Assembly (NCBI GenBank): GCA_039196715.1
Contig: JBCCUP010000009.1
Span: 1-64,000, forward strand
Length of the DNA: 64,000 nucleotides
Direction of reading: 5' to 3'
Source of the DNA: Pseudomonadota bacterium
GTDB lineage: Bacteria > Pseudomonadota > Gammaproteobacteria > CALCKW01
Positions within the stretch are counted from its first letter, which is position 1. Each line of letters starts with the position of its first letter. Shown one piece after another: positions 51,817 through 60,627 of this stretch. A program made the position numbers and the translations under genes. Below the pieces are notes generated by a model, which was not told where the DNA came from, did not search any database, and was given only the letters and a program-made list of their open reading frames with translations.

Positions 51817-52740
51817 ATGCAAAACCTCGTTTTCGCTGTTTTATTCATAGCGGTTGGCACGGCACTGATTCGCTTCCCGCCTGCAACATGGCACCGCTCG
51901 GTCCGACTGGGTGGGGTTGCGAGTCTTGTCGCCGGAGCCGGGTTATTGGTGACCACCGTCGTCATGACTGTCCCGGCGGGGCACGTTAAGGTAGCCACCT
52001 TGTTCGGTGAGGTGCAGGACAACAGCTACGGAGAAGGCTTGCACATCGTCAACCCACTGCTCGACTTCACCTCGTTCGATTTGCGCCAGAAAACCCACAA
52101 GGAACAGGCGGGCATTCCGGCCGAAGACAAGCTCATCACCACCATGGACGTCTCGGTGCAGTACCGCACCATAGGTGACATGGCGCCGGACATCTTGCGC
52201 AACACCGGCACCACAGACGCACTCATCCAGGTGCACATGATCCCGAAGCTGCGCTCCATCCTGCGCGAGCAGGGCAAGGGCGTGTTGCGGTCGCAGGATT
52301 TCTTCCGCGAGTCGGTGCAACGTCAGCTGCAGCAGACGCTCCAGGAGGGTTTGTCCGAGTTTCTCGTCGTCAAGGGCCTGCAGGTCGAAACCGTGCTGAT
52401 CCGCGACATCCAACTGCCGGATGTGATTCGCACGGCGATCACGGAAACCAAGAAACGCGAGCAGGAAGTCCTGAAGCAGCAAGCCGAGCTCGAGCGCTTT
52501 GCGACCGAGCAGGACCAGAAGGTCAAGCAGGCCGAGTCCGAGCTCAAGGCGGCGAAGCTCGAAGCCGAGAAGATCAAGGAGCTCGCGGACGCCGAGGCCT
52601 ACAAGATCAGTGTTATCAACGAGACGTTGGCCGAGTCGCCCAACTACATCGAGCTCAAGCGCGTGGAGCAGTGGAACGGCGTGCTGCCCGTGTACGCCGG
52701 TGGCGACAGCATTCCGATGATCGACCTGCGGCGCCCGTAG
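51817..52740 (+). CDS. SPFH/prohibitin-family membrane protein
   Basis: 307 residues. Two hydrophobic segments (about 3-18 and 30-51) precede the SPFH/Band 7 domain: VPAGHVKVATLFGEVQDNSYGEGLHIVNPLLDFTSFDLRQKT through RDIQLPDVIRTAITETKKREQE (about 52-215). A long coiled coil follows (KQQAELERFATEQDQKVKQAESELKAAKLEAEKIKEL). Such proteins form large membrane rings that act in membrane organisation and protease control. The 243-base upstream gap is AT-rich with CTCAT-AA-ATGAG at 51720-51731. AAGGA precedes the ATG. Confidence 0.9.
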   Translation: MQNLVFAVLFIAVGTALIRFPPATWHRSVRLGGVASLVAGAGLLVTTVVMTVPAGHVKVATLFGEVQDNSYGEGLHIVNPLLDFTSFDLRQKTHKEQAGIPAEDKLITTMDVSVQYRTIGDMAPDILRNTGTTDALIQVHMIPKLRSILREQGKGVLRSQDFFRESVQRQLQQTLQEGLSEFLVVKGLQVETVLIRDIQLPDVIRTAITETKKREQEVLKQQAELERFATEQDQKVKQAESELKAAKLEAEKIKELADAEAYKISVINETLAESPNYIELKRVEQWNGVLPVYAGGDSIPMIDLRRP

Positions 52741-52761
52741 TCGCCCTGCGACCGGGCCGAT

Positions 52762-54198
52762 TCAGGTCCGGTTACCCGGAAGTACCTTGCCGGGGTTCAT
52801 GAGGTTCGCGGGGTCGAGCGCGGCCTTGACACTGGCCATCACGTCGAGCGCGACCGGGTTCTTCAAGCGGCGCATCGACGGCAGCTTGGAGACGCCGATA
52901 CCGTGCTCGGCACTGAAACTGCCGCCGTACTCGGTTACACGGTGTTCGACGGCTTGCATCAGGCGGTCCTTGAGGTCTGGATCGTCCGGGCAGTCGGTTT
53001 GATCAAGCCAGATGACGAAATGCAGGTTGCCGTCGCCGAGGTGGCTGACGGTTTCGGACTCGGCGCCCGGGGCCAGCGTGGGCAGGGCCGCTGCCATGTC
53101 ATCGAGGTAGCGCGCGACCTTGTCGAGCGGCAGGCAGATGTCGCAATTGAGGTATGGCCTGCGGTGCTGGGAGACCTCGTACGCCGATTCGCGGATGGCC
53201 CACATGGTGGCGCGTTGCGCCGCGTTCTGGGCGATCACCGCGTCGACCAGGTCGCCACGCTCAAGTGCGTTCCCCAGCGTGTCTTCGAACACGGCGGCCA
53301 GCCGGGGCGCCCCGTTGCCGCCGGTAGCGCCCTCGGCCACCTCCAACAGCACGTTCACGGGCGACGGGGCGTCGAAGGGGTGTGCCAGATCCGGTTTCAC
53401 GGTCGCCAGGGCGTCGAAGTAGTTGGGCGACATGTACTCGAACGCCTCCACCGCGCCACCCGTTGCGCGCTGCAGCGTGTTCAGCAGCGCCAGGGCGTCG
53501 GTGAGGTTGTCGAAACCGAGGAAGGCGGTGTGGTACTCGGCCGGCCTGGGAAAGAGCTTCACGCAGGCTGCGGTGATCACACCCAAGGTACCCTCGGCAC
53601 CGATGAAGAGGTCTTTCAGGGCGTAGCCCGTGTTGTCCTTGTGAAGCTCGGTCAGGATGTCAAGCACGCGGCCGTCTGCCAGCACGACCTCCAGGCCCAG
53701 ACACAGCGCACGCGTGTTGCCGTAGCGCACCACGTTCGAACCGCCGGCGTTGGTCGAGAGGTTGCCGCCGATCGTGCAACTTCCGCGGGCCCCGAACAAC
53801 AACGGAAAGACCAGGTCGTGTTCGGCCACGGCCTCGTGCAGCGATTGCAGGACAACGCCAGCCTCGACGATAGCGACGCGCGCGGCGGGTTTGATGTCGC
53901 GGATGCGGGTCAGGCGTTCGAGTGACAAGCCAAGCGTGGTGCCTTCCGTACCCATCCAGGTGCCACCCGACAGCCCGGTGTTGCCGCCGACAGGCACCAC
54001 CGGCACGCCGTGACGCTGCGCAATGGCCAGCGTCTCGGACACCTCCTGGGTGTTGGCCGGGCGGGCCACCGCGAGGGTGCGCCCCGGGTACACGCCGGTC
54101 TGGTCGAGCTCGTAGCGCGCGCGGTCTGCCTCGCCGTGCAGCACGTGCGAGTCGCCCAGGGCGTGGCTGAGGTCGGTGAGAAAGGCGCGCTGGTCCAT
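52762..54198 (-). CDS. FAD-binding oxidoreductase, D-lactate / D-2-hydroxyglutarate dehydrogenase type
   Basis: 478 residues. The PCMH FAD domain has VPVVPVGGNTGLSGG (about 66-80), PLLFGARGSCTIGGNLSTNAGG and RYGNTRALCLGLEVVLADG. The FAD_oxidase_C half ends with SHLGDGNLHF (metal/substrate His) and SAEHGIGVSKLPSMRRLKNPVALDVMASVKAALDPANLMNPGKV. These enzymes oxidise D-2-hydroxy acids and pass electrons to quinone, cytochrome or ETF. The D-2-hydroxyglutarate and D-lactate branches cannot be told apart by eye. Divergent from kefG. Confidence 0.9.
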   Translation of the reverse strand: MDQRAFLTDLSHALGDSHVLHGEADRARYELDQTGVYPGRTLAVARPANTQEVSETLAIAQRHGVPVVPVGGNTGLSGGTWMGTEGTTLGLSLERLTRIRDIKPAARVAIVEAGVVLQSLHEAVAEHDLVFPLLFGARGSCTIGGNLSTNAGGSNVVRYGNTRALCLGLEVVLADGRVLDILTELHKDNTGYALKDLFIGAEGTLGVITAACVKLFPRPAEYHTAFLGFDNLTDALALLNTLQRATGGAVEAFEYMSPNYFDALATVKPDLAHPFDAPSPVNVLLEVAEGATGGNGAPRLAAVFEDTLGNALERGDLVDAVIAQNAAQRATMWAIRESAYEVSQHRRPYLNCDICLPLDKVARYLDDMAAALPTLAPGAESETVSHLGDGNLHFVIWLDQTDCPDDPDLKDRLMQAVEHRVTEYGGSFSAEHGIGVSKLPSMRRLKNPVALDVMASVKAALDPANLMNPGKVLPGNRT

Positions 54199-54337
54199 GG
54201 TCGTGGTGCCGATGCGGTAGTGGCCTGTATGGTACCCGCAGGCGCTGGCGGTGGCGATTCGCGGGTGTCGATTGGGTCTGTGCCGAACTGCTGCTAGGCT
54301 GGCGGCTTGTGTTGCCACTCTGCCGGGCCCGTAGACA

Positions 54338-54949
54338 ATGCCTTCCGACGTGCTGTTGCTCTTCGCACACCCCAGACCCGACCTCTCTGCCTGCAACGTG
54401 TCCTTGTTCGAAGCGGCAGCAGACGCCGAGGTCACGCGGGTCGATCTCTACGGCGAGTACCCGCGCCACGATATCGACGTCGACCGGGAGCAGCAGCGCC
54501 TGCGCGACCACCACACCGTCGTGCTGCAGTTTCCGGTGTACTGGTATTCGACCCCGCCGCTGATGAAGGAGTGGATCGACCTGGTCCTCGAATACGGGTT
54601 TGCCTACGGAGTGGGCGGTGACGCGCTGGCGGGCAAGCGGCTCGTGTGTGCGGTCACCACCGGCGCGCAGGCGAACGCGTACAGTGCCGAAGGCATGCAC
54701 GGCCACAGTCTGCGCGAACTCCTGAGACCGCTCGAGCGCACCGCCGTGCTGTGTCAGATGACCTACCTGCCACCGTTTGCCTTGTTCAGCGCGCAGCGCG
54801 CCGCGGCCGAGGGCGTATTCGACGCCCACGCCGCCAATTGGCGCGCGTTGTTGCAACGCCTGAAGGACCCGCGGCCTTTCTCCGACGCGGTACTTGGCGC
54901 AGACGCACTGAACCCCGATGGGCGATTGATGATCGAGGAGGGCGCCTAG
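54338..54949 (+). CDS. kefG: KefG/KefF-type NAD(P)H quinone oxidoreductase, antiporter ancillary protein
   Basis: 203 residues, flavodoxin-like fold: LLLFAHPRPDLSACN at the FMN phosphate site, VLQFPVYWYSTPPLMKEWIDLVLEYGFAYG (about 62-91), TGAQANAYSAEGMHGHSL. This is the KefF/KefG pattern. The protein sits on the cytoplasmic side of the Kef antiporter and is needed for full activity. Its TAG is directly followed by the ATG of the antiporter gene, and the end of its coding region supplies the ribosome binding site GAGGAGGG. Confidence 0.88.
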   Translation: MPSDVLLLFAHPRPDLSACNVSLFEAAADAEVTRVDLYGEYPRHDIDVDREQQRLRDHHTVVLQFPVYWYSTPPLMKEWIDLVLEYGFAYGVGGDALAGKRLVCAVTTGAQANAYSAEGMHGHSLRELLRPLERTAVLCQMTYLPPFALFSAQRAAAEGVFDAHAANWRALLQRLKDPRPFSDAVLGADALNPDGRLMIEEGA

Positions 54950-56842
54950 ATGGACGGATTGCTCGGCCAGGCGTGCCTGTTTCTGGGCGCGGCGTTGATC
55001 ACAGTCCCGATCGCCAAGCGTTGCGGGCTGGGGTCCGTGTTGGGTTACCTGATTGCAGGCGTGGTGATCGGGCCGGTGTTCGGGCTGGTTGGCGGCGACG
55101 TGACCGACATTCAGCATTTTGCCGAGTTTGGCGTGGTGATGATGCTGTTCCTGGTCGGTCTGGAGCTCGAACCGCGCATGCTCTGGGAGATGCGTACCAA
55201 GCTGCTCGGGCTCGGTGGCCTTCAGGTGGTTGGCACCACGGCCTTGGTGACGGTCTGCGCCATGTGGTTCGGCCAACCGTGGCAGATCGCGCTCGCGATC
55301 GGTTTGATCCTGGCGTTGTCGTCCACGGCGATCGTTGTACAGACCCTGAATGAAAAGGGGCTGATGCAGACGCCGGGCGGCAAGTCGAGTTTTTCGGTGC
55401 TGCTGTTTCAGGACATCGCCGTGATCCCGATGTTGGCCCTGATGCCGCTGCTGGCGCTGCCGGAGCTCGCGTCGACCGGCGGCCACGACGACCACCACGG
55501 CAGCACCAGCCTGGTGTCCGGCCTCTCACCCTGGCTCCAGGCCCTGATCACCGCCGGCGCCATCGGCGTGGTGGTCCTGAGCGGACGCTACGTCGTCAAC
55601 CCGGTGCTGCACTACATCGCACGCGCGCGTTTGCGCGAGATGTTCACGGCCGTGGCGCTGTTTATCGTCATCGGCATCGCGATGCTCATGAGCCTGGTCG
55701 GCCTGTCCCCGGCACTCGGCACCTTCCTCGCGGGTGTGGTGCTGGCCAACAGCGAGTTCCGGCACGAACTCGAGTCCGATCTCGAACCGTTCAAGGGCCT
55801 GTTGCTGGGCCTTTTCTTCATCACCGTCGGCGCGGCGATCGACACGGACGTGCTGTTCAACAACACGCTGCTGGTGGTGGCGCTGACGCTCGGCATCATG
55901 GCGGTCAAGGGCGGGATTCTGGCGTTGCTGGCATGGACGTTCCGCATCCGCGGGCGCGATGCCTGGCTGTTCGCCCTGTCGCTGGCCCAAGCCGGCGAGT
56001 TCGGGTTCGTGTTGTTGAGTTTCGCGACGCAGAACGCCGTACTGCCCGGTGATATCGGCGCGCTCCTGTCGCTGGTGGTGGCCTTTTCGATGTTTCTCAC
56101 GCCGATGCTGTTCATTGCCTATGAGCAGTTGGTGCAGCCGCGCTTCGAAGCCGAGGACAAGCGGCAGGCGGACGAGATCGACGAGACCGGCACCGTGCTG
56201 ATCGCCGGCATGGGGCGGTTTGGCATGATCATCAACCGCATGCTGGTGTCGATGGGGCACAAGACAGTCGTGCTCGATCACCAAAGTGAGCAGGTCGCTC
56301 GCCTGGCCAAGTTCGGCGTGAAGACATTCTTTGGTGATGCCTCGCGACCGGACCTGCTGGTGTCGGCCGGTATCGCCGAGGCCAGGGTGTTGGTGGTTGC
56401 GATCGAAGACATGGAGCGTTCGCTCGACATCGTGCGCTTTGCGCGTCGGGAGTACCCGAAGCTGCACATCGTGGCACGCGCCGCGGGTCGCATGGACGTG
56501 TACCGGCTTTACTACGCGGGTGCGGATGACATCATCCGCGAAACCTTCGACTCGGCCGTGCGCGCCGGGCGGTGTGCCTACGAGGCGCTCGGCATGCACC
56601 CCTACCTGGCTCACAAGTCGGCGCAGGCTTTCGTCCAATTCGACCGCGAGCTGATGATTCGGATGGCCGCGTACTGGGACGACGAGGTGGCCCCCGAAGA
56701 CAACCCCGCGTACATCGAAGAGGGCAAGCGTCAGGCCGCGATGCTGGACACCGCCATGCGTGGCGGGCGGGGCAGCTTGCTCGACGCCAGCGAGCGCGGC
56801 TGGATTCCGCCCGGCAGCGTGCCGCAGGCCGAGGGGGACTAG
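54950..56842 (+). CDS. kefB: glutathione-gated K+/H+ antiporter KefB/KefC
   Basis: 630 residues. Residues 1-390 are a CPA2 Na+/H+-exchanger-type membrane domain with about 12 helices (LVGLELEPRMLWEMR, SSTAIVVQTLNEKGLM, LLFQDIAVIPMLAL). A RCK/TrkA-N domain starts near residue 412 (GTVLIAGMGRFGMIINRMLVSMG, dinucleotide site) and extends to about 530, followed by a polar tail. A His-rich loop (HDDHHG) lies in an exposed loop near 182-187. Electrophile stress, sensed through glutathione adducts, opens it to lose K+ and acidify the cytoplasm. Paired with kefG. Confidence 0.93.
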   Translation: MDGLLGQACLFLGAALITVPIAKRCGLGSVLGYLIAGVVIGPVFGLVGGDVTDIQHFAEFGVVMMLFLVGLELEPRMLWEMRTKLLGLGGLQVVGTTALVTVCAMWFGQPWQIALAIGLILALSSTAIVVQTLNEKGLMQTPGGKSSFSVLLFQDIAVIPMLALMPLLALPELASTGGHDDHHGSTSLVSGLSPWLQALITAGAIGVVVLSGRYVVNPVLHYIARARLREMFTAVALFIVIGIAMLMSLVGLSPALGTFLAGVVLANSEFRHELESDLEPFKGLLLGLFFITVGAAIDTDVLFNNTLLVVALTLGIMAVKGGILALLAWTFRIRGRDAWLFALSLAQAGEFGFVLLSFATQNAVLPGDIGALLSLVVAFSMFLTPMLFIAYEQLVQPRFEAEDKRQADEIDETGTVLIAGMGRFGMIINRMLVSMGHKTVVLDHQSEQVARLAKFGVKTFFGDASRPDLLVSAGIAEARVLVVAIEDMERSLDIVRFARREYPKLHIVARAAGRMDVYRLYYAGADDIIRETFDSAVRAGRCAYEALGMHPYLAHKSAQAFVQFDRELMIRMAAYWDDEVAPEDNPAYIEEGKRQAAMLDTAMRGGRGSLLDASERGWIPPGSVPQAEGD

Positions 56843-56844
56843 GT

Positions 56845-57183
56845 GTGCCGGGGCCCGAGGTGACGTTGCACAGCCTCTTTGATCTGAACCCGGGTTGCAC
56901 CGAAACGGGTTTCAAAGCCGCCTACGACGCGTTCGCGGCTCACCTGCGGGACGCGGGCTTCGTGGTGAGCTGGTGCACGCGGCGGCGGTTGCCGCACGCG
57001 GGCTACGACACCGACCCGCCCGCCACCGGTTTTGCTGCCGACCTGGTGTTTGCCGACCGGGCGGCGATGCTGTTGGCCTGGGATCACGTCGAGGCCGACG
57101 GGCCGGGAGTTCAGGGCGTCCACCACGCCGTCAACCGGCAAGTGTGCAAAGCGCAATTCTTCCTCACCGAGGTCGTGGACTGA
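56845..57183 (+). CDS. small protein of unknown function downstream of kefB
   Basis: 112 residues from a GTG two bases after the kefB stop, with GAGGGGG upstream. It begins with a beta strand (EVTLHSLFDLNPGCTETGFKAAYDAFAAHLRDAGFVVSW), has CTRRRLPHAGYDTDPP in the middle and ends CKAQFFLTEVVD; the pattern strand-helix-strand suggests a small ferredoxin-like or dimeric alpha-beta barrel protein. Co-transcribed with kefGB by spacing. Family name uncertain. Confidence 0.65.
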   Translation: MPGPEVTLHSLFDLNPGCTETGFKAAYDAFAAHLRDAGFVVSWCTRRRLPHAGYDTDPPATGFAADLVFADRAAMLLAWDHVEADGPGVQGVHHAVNRQVCKAQFFLTEVVD

Positions 57184-57253
57184 GCGGCCCACCGTGCGCC
57201 GGTGAGCCAACTTGGCTAGGCTAGCGGCATCCGTTGTTCAGAGAGAGTCGGTC

Positions 57254-58096
57254 ATGGCCACCCTGGAGCCCGTTGATTTCACTGCGCCCGACGCGCCCGA
57301 ACGTTTTGCCCGGTCTCTGCGTGAGACCGGTTTCGGGGTGCTCACCAACCACCCGCTCGACCCCGCTCAAGTCAGTTCGATCTACGCCAATTGGCAGGGC
57401 TTTTTCGACGGCGACGACAAGCACGATTTCGTCTACACCGTCGGCCCCCAGGACGGTTTCTTTCCGGCCGAAATGGCCGAATCGGCCAAGGGCCAGAGCG
57501 TCAAGGACATCAAGGAGTATTTCCACTTCTACCCCTGGGGCAAATGCCCGGCGGCACTGCGTGACGAGTTGCTCGACTACTACTCCGGCGCGGGCGCTCT
57601 CGCCCAGACACTGCTGGGCTGGGTCGAAGCGCACACCCCGGCGACGGTGTCCGAGCGTTTCTCAGAGCCCCTCTCGGCGATGATGGACGGCAGCGAGCAA
57701 TCCCTGTTGCGCATTCTGCACTACCCGCCGCTGACCGGTGGCGAGGAGCCCAGCGCCATCCGCGCAGCGGCGCACGAGGACATCAACCTCCTGACCATAC
57801 TGCCAGCCTCGAACGAGCCGGGCTTGCAAGTGTTGGCCAAGGATGGCTCGTGGATCGACGTGCCGTGTGAGTTCGGCAATCTGATTGTCAACATCGGTGA
57901 CATGTTGCAGGAGGCGACGGACGCCTACTATCCGTCCACCATGCACCGCGTGATCAACCCCGAGGGTGCGCGCAAGGACAAATCGCGCATTTCGCTGCCG
58001 TTGTTTCTGCACCCGCGACCTGACGTACGGTTGTCGGAACGCTACACAGCGGATGAGTACCTCAAACAGCGGTTGCGCGAGCTCGGGGTGATCTGA
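57254..58096 (+). CDS. 2-oxoglutarate/Fe(II) oxygenase of the isopenicillin N synthase type
   Basis: 280 residues. The iron ligands are His174 and Asp176 in HEDINLLTIL and His231 in MHRVINP, and the 2-oxoglutarate-binding pair is Arg245-x-Ser247 in SRISLPLF. The N-terminus RFARSLRETGFGVLTNHPL is the DIOX_N region. It is shorter than plant and fungal relatives (about 300-350), as usual in bacteria. It would hydroxylate or desaturate a small molecule. It is convergent with the lone ectoine synthase gene 9 bases away. It is not the PhyH-type ectoine hydroxylase EctD. Confidence 0.87.
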   Translation: MATLEPVDFTAPDAPERFARSLRETGFGVLTNHPLDPAQVSSIYANWQGFFDGDDKHDFVYTVGPQDGFFPAEMAESAKGQSVKDIKEYFHFYPWGKCPAALRDELLDYYSGAGALAQTLLGWVEAHTPATVSERFSEPLSAMMDGSEQSLLRILHYPPLTGGEEPSAIRAAAHEDINLLTILPASNEPGLQVLAKDGSWIDVPCEFGNLIVNIGDMLQEATDAYYPSTMHRVINPEGARKDKSRISLPLFLHPRPDVRLSERYTADEYLKQRLRELGVI

Positions 58097-58105
58097 TTCG
58101 GCGCG

Positions 58106-58492
58106 TCAGTCCGCGGGCGCGTAGCTGCCGTCCTCGCGGTGCACCTCCGCGCCCGTCAGCGGCGGGTTGAACACACTCACAAGGCGCATGTCTCCGTCAA
58201 TCGCGCGGACGCGGTGGCGGTCGTTCCTGTCCAGGGCGTACAGGGTGCCGGGGGACAGGCTGTGCGTTTCGCCGGTGGCGAGGTCAGTCAGCTCGCCACG
58301 CCCGGAGATGCAGTAGCACGCCTCGAGGTGGTGTTTGTACTCCAGGGTCAACTCGGCACCGGCGGCAATCACGGTGTCGTTCAGGGTGAATCCCATGCAG
58401 TCTGTTGCGAGCAGCAGGCGGCGGCTTTGCCAGCCGGGCCCGGTGACATCGCGTTCACCGCCGAGGATTTCGTCGAGCTTCCGTACGATCAT
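58106..58492 (-). CDS. ectC: ectoine synthase EctC, stand-alone
   Basis: 128 residues, the normal EctC size. Cupin fold with the iron ligands known from characterised EctC at the same numbers: Glu57 (HHLEACY), Tyr85 (GTLYALD) and His93 (DRHRV). The N-terminal MIVRKLDEILG and WQSRRLLLA motifs are also typical. EctC closes N-gamma-acetyl-diaminobutyrate into the compatible solute ectoine. No ectA, ectB, ectD or ask gene is nearby; the gene precedes a methyltransferase gene on the same strand only in the sense that both are minus (22 bases apart, ectC downstream). Confidence 0.93.
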   Translation of the reverse strand: MIVRKLDEILGGERDVTGPGWQSRRLLLATDCMGFTLNDTVIAAGAELTLEYKHHLEACYCISGRGELTDLATGETHSLSPGTLYALDRNDRHRVRAIDGDMRLVSVFNPPLTGAEVHREDGSYAPAD

Positions 58493-58513
58493 CAGAGTTC
58501 CTCTCGAGTCGCG

Positions 58514-59137
58514 TTAGCGCTTGCGCAGGCTGATGACCCAGCCGCGCAGGTCGATGCCGGGGATATGCTCCCCGGCTTCGTCGCCGAGGTGGTCGATGAC
58601 ACCCGCGTCATCGAGTGCTGCCACGTGGCGTGTGAGCGACCCCTCCTGGTAGAAGTGGTCGTTGAGGCCGATGACGACAGGCGCGTCGGTTTTGCAGACG
58701 CGCAAAATGTCGTCGAGTGCGTCCGCGCGCACGTGGCCGAAAGAGAAGACACCGACCACGGTGGCTGCGTCGTAGTGGGCATCGGGTACCGCCATTGGCG
58801 GCGTGTTCAGGTCGGCGTTGAACAGCCGGCGGTACAGGCCGAGGGCGCGGGCCTTGTCCAACATGCCCTCGGAAAAATCACAGCCGTCGATGCATTGGTA
58901 GCCGACTTCGTAGAGCGCGACGCCAGCGAGTCCGGTGCCGCAACCCACGTCGAGGATGGCGATGTCGCGCGCCGGTGCCAGCGCCAGCAAGGTGTCGCGG
59001 CAGCGCGCAGGTTGCTGGTAGCCGTTCTCGTCGAACACCTCGCTGTCGTAGGTCGCCGCCCAGCGGTCGTACATCTGCCGGGTCTCGGCATCGGATCGTG
59101 TGTCGTAGGCCTTGTCGAGAAATCCGCCGTTGCTCAT
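58514..59137 (-). CDS. class I SAM-dependent methyltransferase
   Basis: 207 residues from the ATG at 59137. The SAM-binding motif I is ILDVGCGTGLAGVAL (about 60-74), acidic end of strand 2 as GCDFSEGMLDKAR (about 83-95), and motif II around YDAATVVGVFSFGHV. It lies upstream of ectC on the same strand with only 21 bases between, so the two are probably one transcript. Substrate unknown; the N-terminal AYDTRSDAETRQMYDRWAATYDSEV resembles the Williams-Beuren/UbiE-like small-molecule methyltransferases. Confidence 0.85.
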   Translation of the reverse strand: MSNGGFLDKAYDTRSDAETRQMYDRWAATYDSEVFDENGYQQPARCRDTLLALAPARDIAILDVGCGTGLAGVALYEVGYQCIDGCDFSEGMLDKARALGLYRRLFNADLNTPPMAVPDAHYDAATVVGVFSFGHVRADALDDILRVCKTDAPVVIGLNDHFYQEGSLTRHVAALDDAGVIDHLGDEAGEHIPGIDLRGWVISLRKR

Positions 59138-59270
59138 GCCGCCCGCCCTCATCGTCACTGCACGTGTGCAGGCTCGCACACGTCGGTTCGCTTCTGCAAA
59201 CCGCGACGCCGCGGCCCGACCGCGACGGGAGGGTTGGTATACTCGCAGACCACGAACAGGAGAACGCGTC

Positions 59271-60584
59271 ATGGGGTGCCAGTATTTCGATCCGTGCCAG
59301 GGCGGCGCAGACAGTTTCAGTGTGGTGGTGCCCAGGGTGACGTTCGGTCGTGGATGCCTCTCGGAGGTCGGGCAGCGTGCAGCCTGGCTCGGGTACCGGC
59401 GCGTGGCGGTTTTCACCGACCCCGGCTTGCGCGACGGCCCCTACGTCGACACCGTGTTACGCGCCTTGGCTGAAAAGGGCATCGACGCGGCAGTCTTCGA
59501 CGCGCTGCGCATTGAACCCGATGACACCACCACCGAGGACGGTGGGCGATTTCTCGCCGACGGTCGCTTCGACGCCATCGTTTCCGTGGGCGGGGGGTCG
59601 GTTATCGACACCGCAAAGGGCGCGGCCATCCTGGCGGAGCACGGCGGCACTCTCGAAGACTACTTTGCGCCGCCGATCGGACGGGGCAGTCCGGTGCCCG
59701 GACCCGTGTTGCCGCACATCGCTTGCCCGACCACCTCGGGGACCGGATCCGAGTGCACGTCGATCACGGTGATCCGATTCAACAAGCTCGATTGCAAGTT
59801 TGTGCTGTCGAGCCCGTACCTGTTGCCGATCGAAGCCCTGGTGGACCCGGCCTGCATTGACACCGTGCCCGCCAACGTCGTCGCCAGCACCGGCTTCGAC
59901 CTGCTGAGTCACGCGCTGGAGTGTTACACCGCGCGGGCATACACCCGCTGGGACAAGGTCACGGAGTCGGCAGCGCGCCCACTGCTGCAGGGCGCCAACC
60001 CGTGGTCGGATCTCGCCGCGCGCGAGGCGCTCGACATCGCCGGTACCTACATCGAACGTGGCGTCGCCGACAGTGCGGACACCGAGGCGCGAGACAAACT
60101 CGCCTGGGGCGCGACCCTCGCCGGGATGGCTTTTGGCAACTCCGGCACACACCTGCCACACGCCATGTCCTACGGCGTCACGCATTACATGAACGAGATC
60201 AGCGACCTGCGCACCGATGGCTACAGTGTCGACACGCCCTTCGTGCCGCACGGGATCAGTGTCATCGTCAACGCGCCCGCGATCTTTCGCTACTGCGCCG
60301 CGGGCGCGCCGGAACGGCATCTCGAGGCGGCTGCCCACCTGCACGCCGACCGTCGCGGCGCGGGCCCGGATGACGCGGGAGAGGTGCTGTCCAACCGGCT
60401 GATCGAATTGATGCGCGCAACCGGCATGCCGAACGGACTGCGTGCGCTCGGCTTCGATGACGCACACTGTCAGCCCATGGCGGTCTCGAGCGTGCGGCAG
60501 ACACGCGCGATCGGGAACGCGCCGCGCGAATCGAATGTGGTCGACATGGAAAACATGTACCGCGACGCGCTCGCCTATTGGTGA
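59271..60584 (+). CDS. iron-containing alcohol dehydrogenase, hydroxyacid-oxoacid transhydrogenase type
   Basis: 437 residues with AGGAGA before the ATG. SVGGGSVIDTAKGAA (about 105-119) is the NAD-site motif of family III alcohol dehydrogenases and CPTTSGTGSECTSITVI (about 153-169) the signature 1 region. Metal ligands come from DLLSHALECYTA (His) and GTHLPHAMSYGVTH, and VPHGISVIVNAPAIF follows. The N-terminus QYFDPCQGGADSFSVVVPRVTFG and full length resemble ADHFE1-type hydroxyacid-oxoacid transhydrogenase, which couples 4-hydroxybutyrate oxidation to 2-oxoglutarate reduction. Reaction not proven here. Confidence 0.82.
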   Translation: MGCQYFDPCQGGADSFSVVVPRVTFGRGCLSEVGQRAAWLGYRRVAVFTDPGLRDGPYVDTVLRALAEKGIDAAVFDALRIEPDDTTTEDGGRFLADGRFDAIVSVGGGSVIDTAKGAAILAEHGGTLEDYFAPPIGRGSPVPGPVLPHIACPTTSGTGSECTSITVIRFNKLDCKFVLSSPYLLPIEALVDPACIDTVPANVVASTGFDLLSHALECYTARAYTRWDKVTESAARPLLQGANPWSDLAAREALDIAGTYIERGVADSADTEARDKLAWGATLAGMAFGNSGTHLPHAMSYGVTHYMNEISDLRTDGYSVDTPFVPHGISVIVNAPAIFRYCAAGAPERHLEAAAHLHADRRGAGPDDAGEVLSNRLIELMRATGMPNGLRALGFDDAHCQPMAVSSVRQTRAIGNAPRESNVVDMENMYRDALAYW

Positions 60585-60627
60585 GACGCCCCGGTACCGA
60601 TGGCACGGAAGCCGCTACGTTCGGTGG

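Noticed and set aside
57254-58492. Oxygenase and EctC as an ectoine/hydroxyectoine pair
   Set aside because: The oxygenase is of the isopenicillin N synthase type, not PhyH-type EctD, and the genes are convergent rather than co-transcribed.
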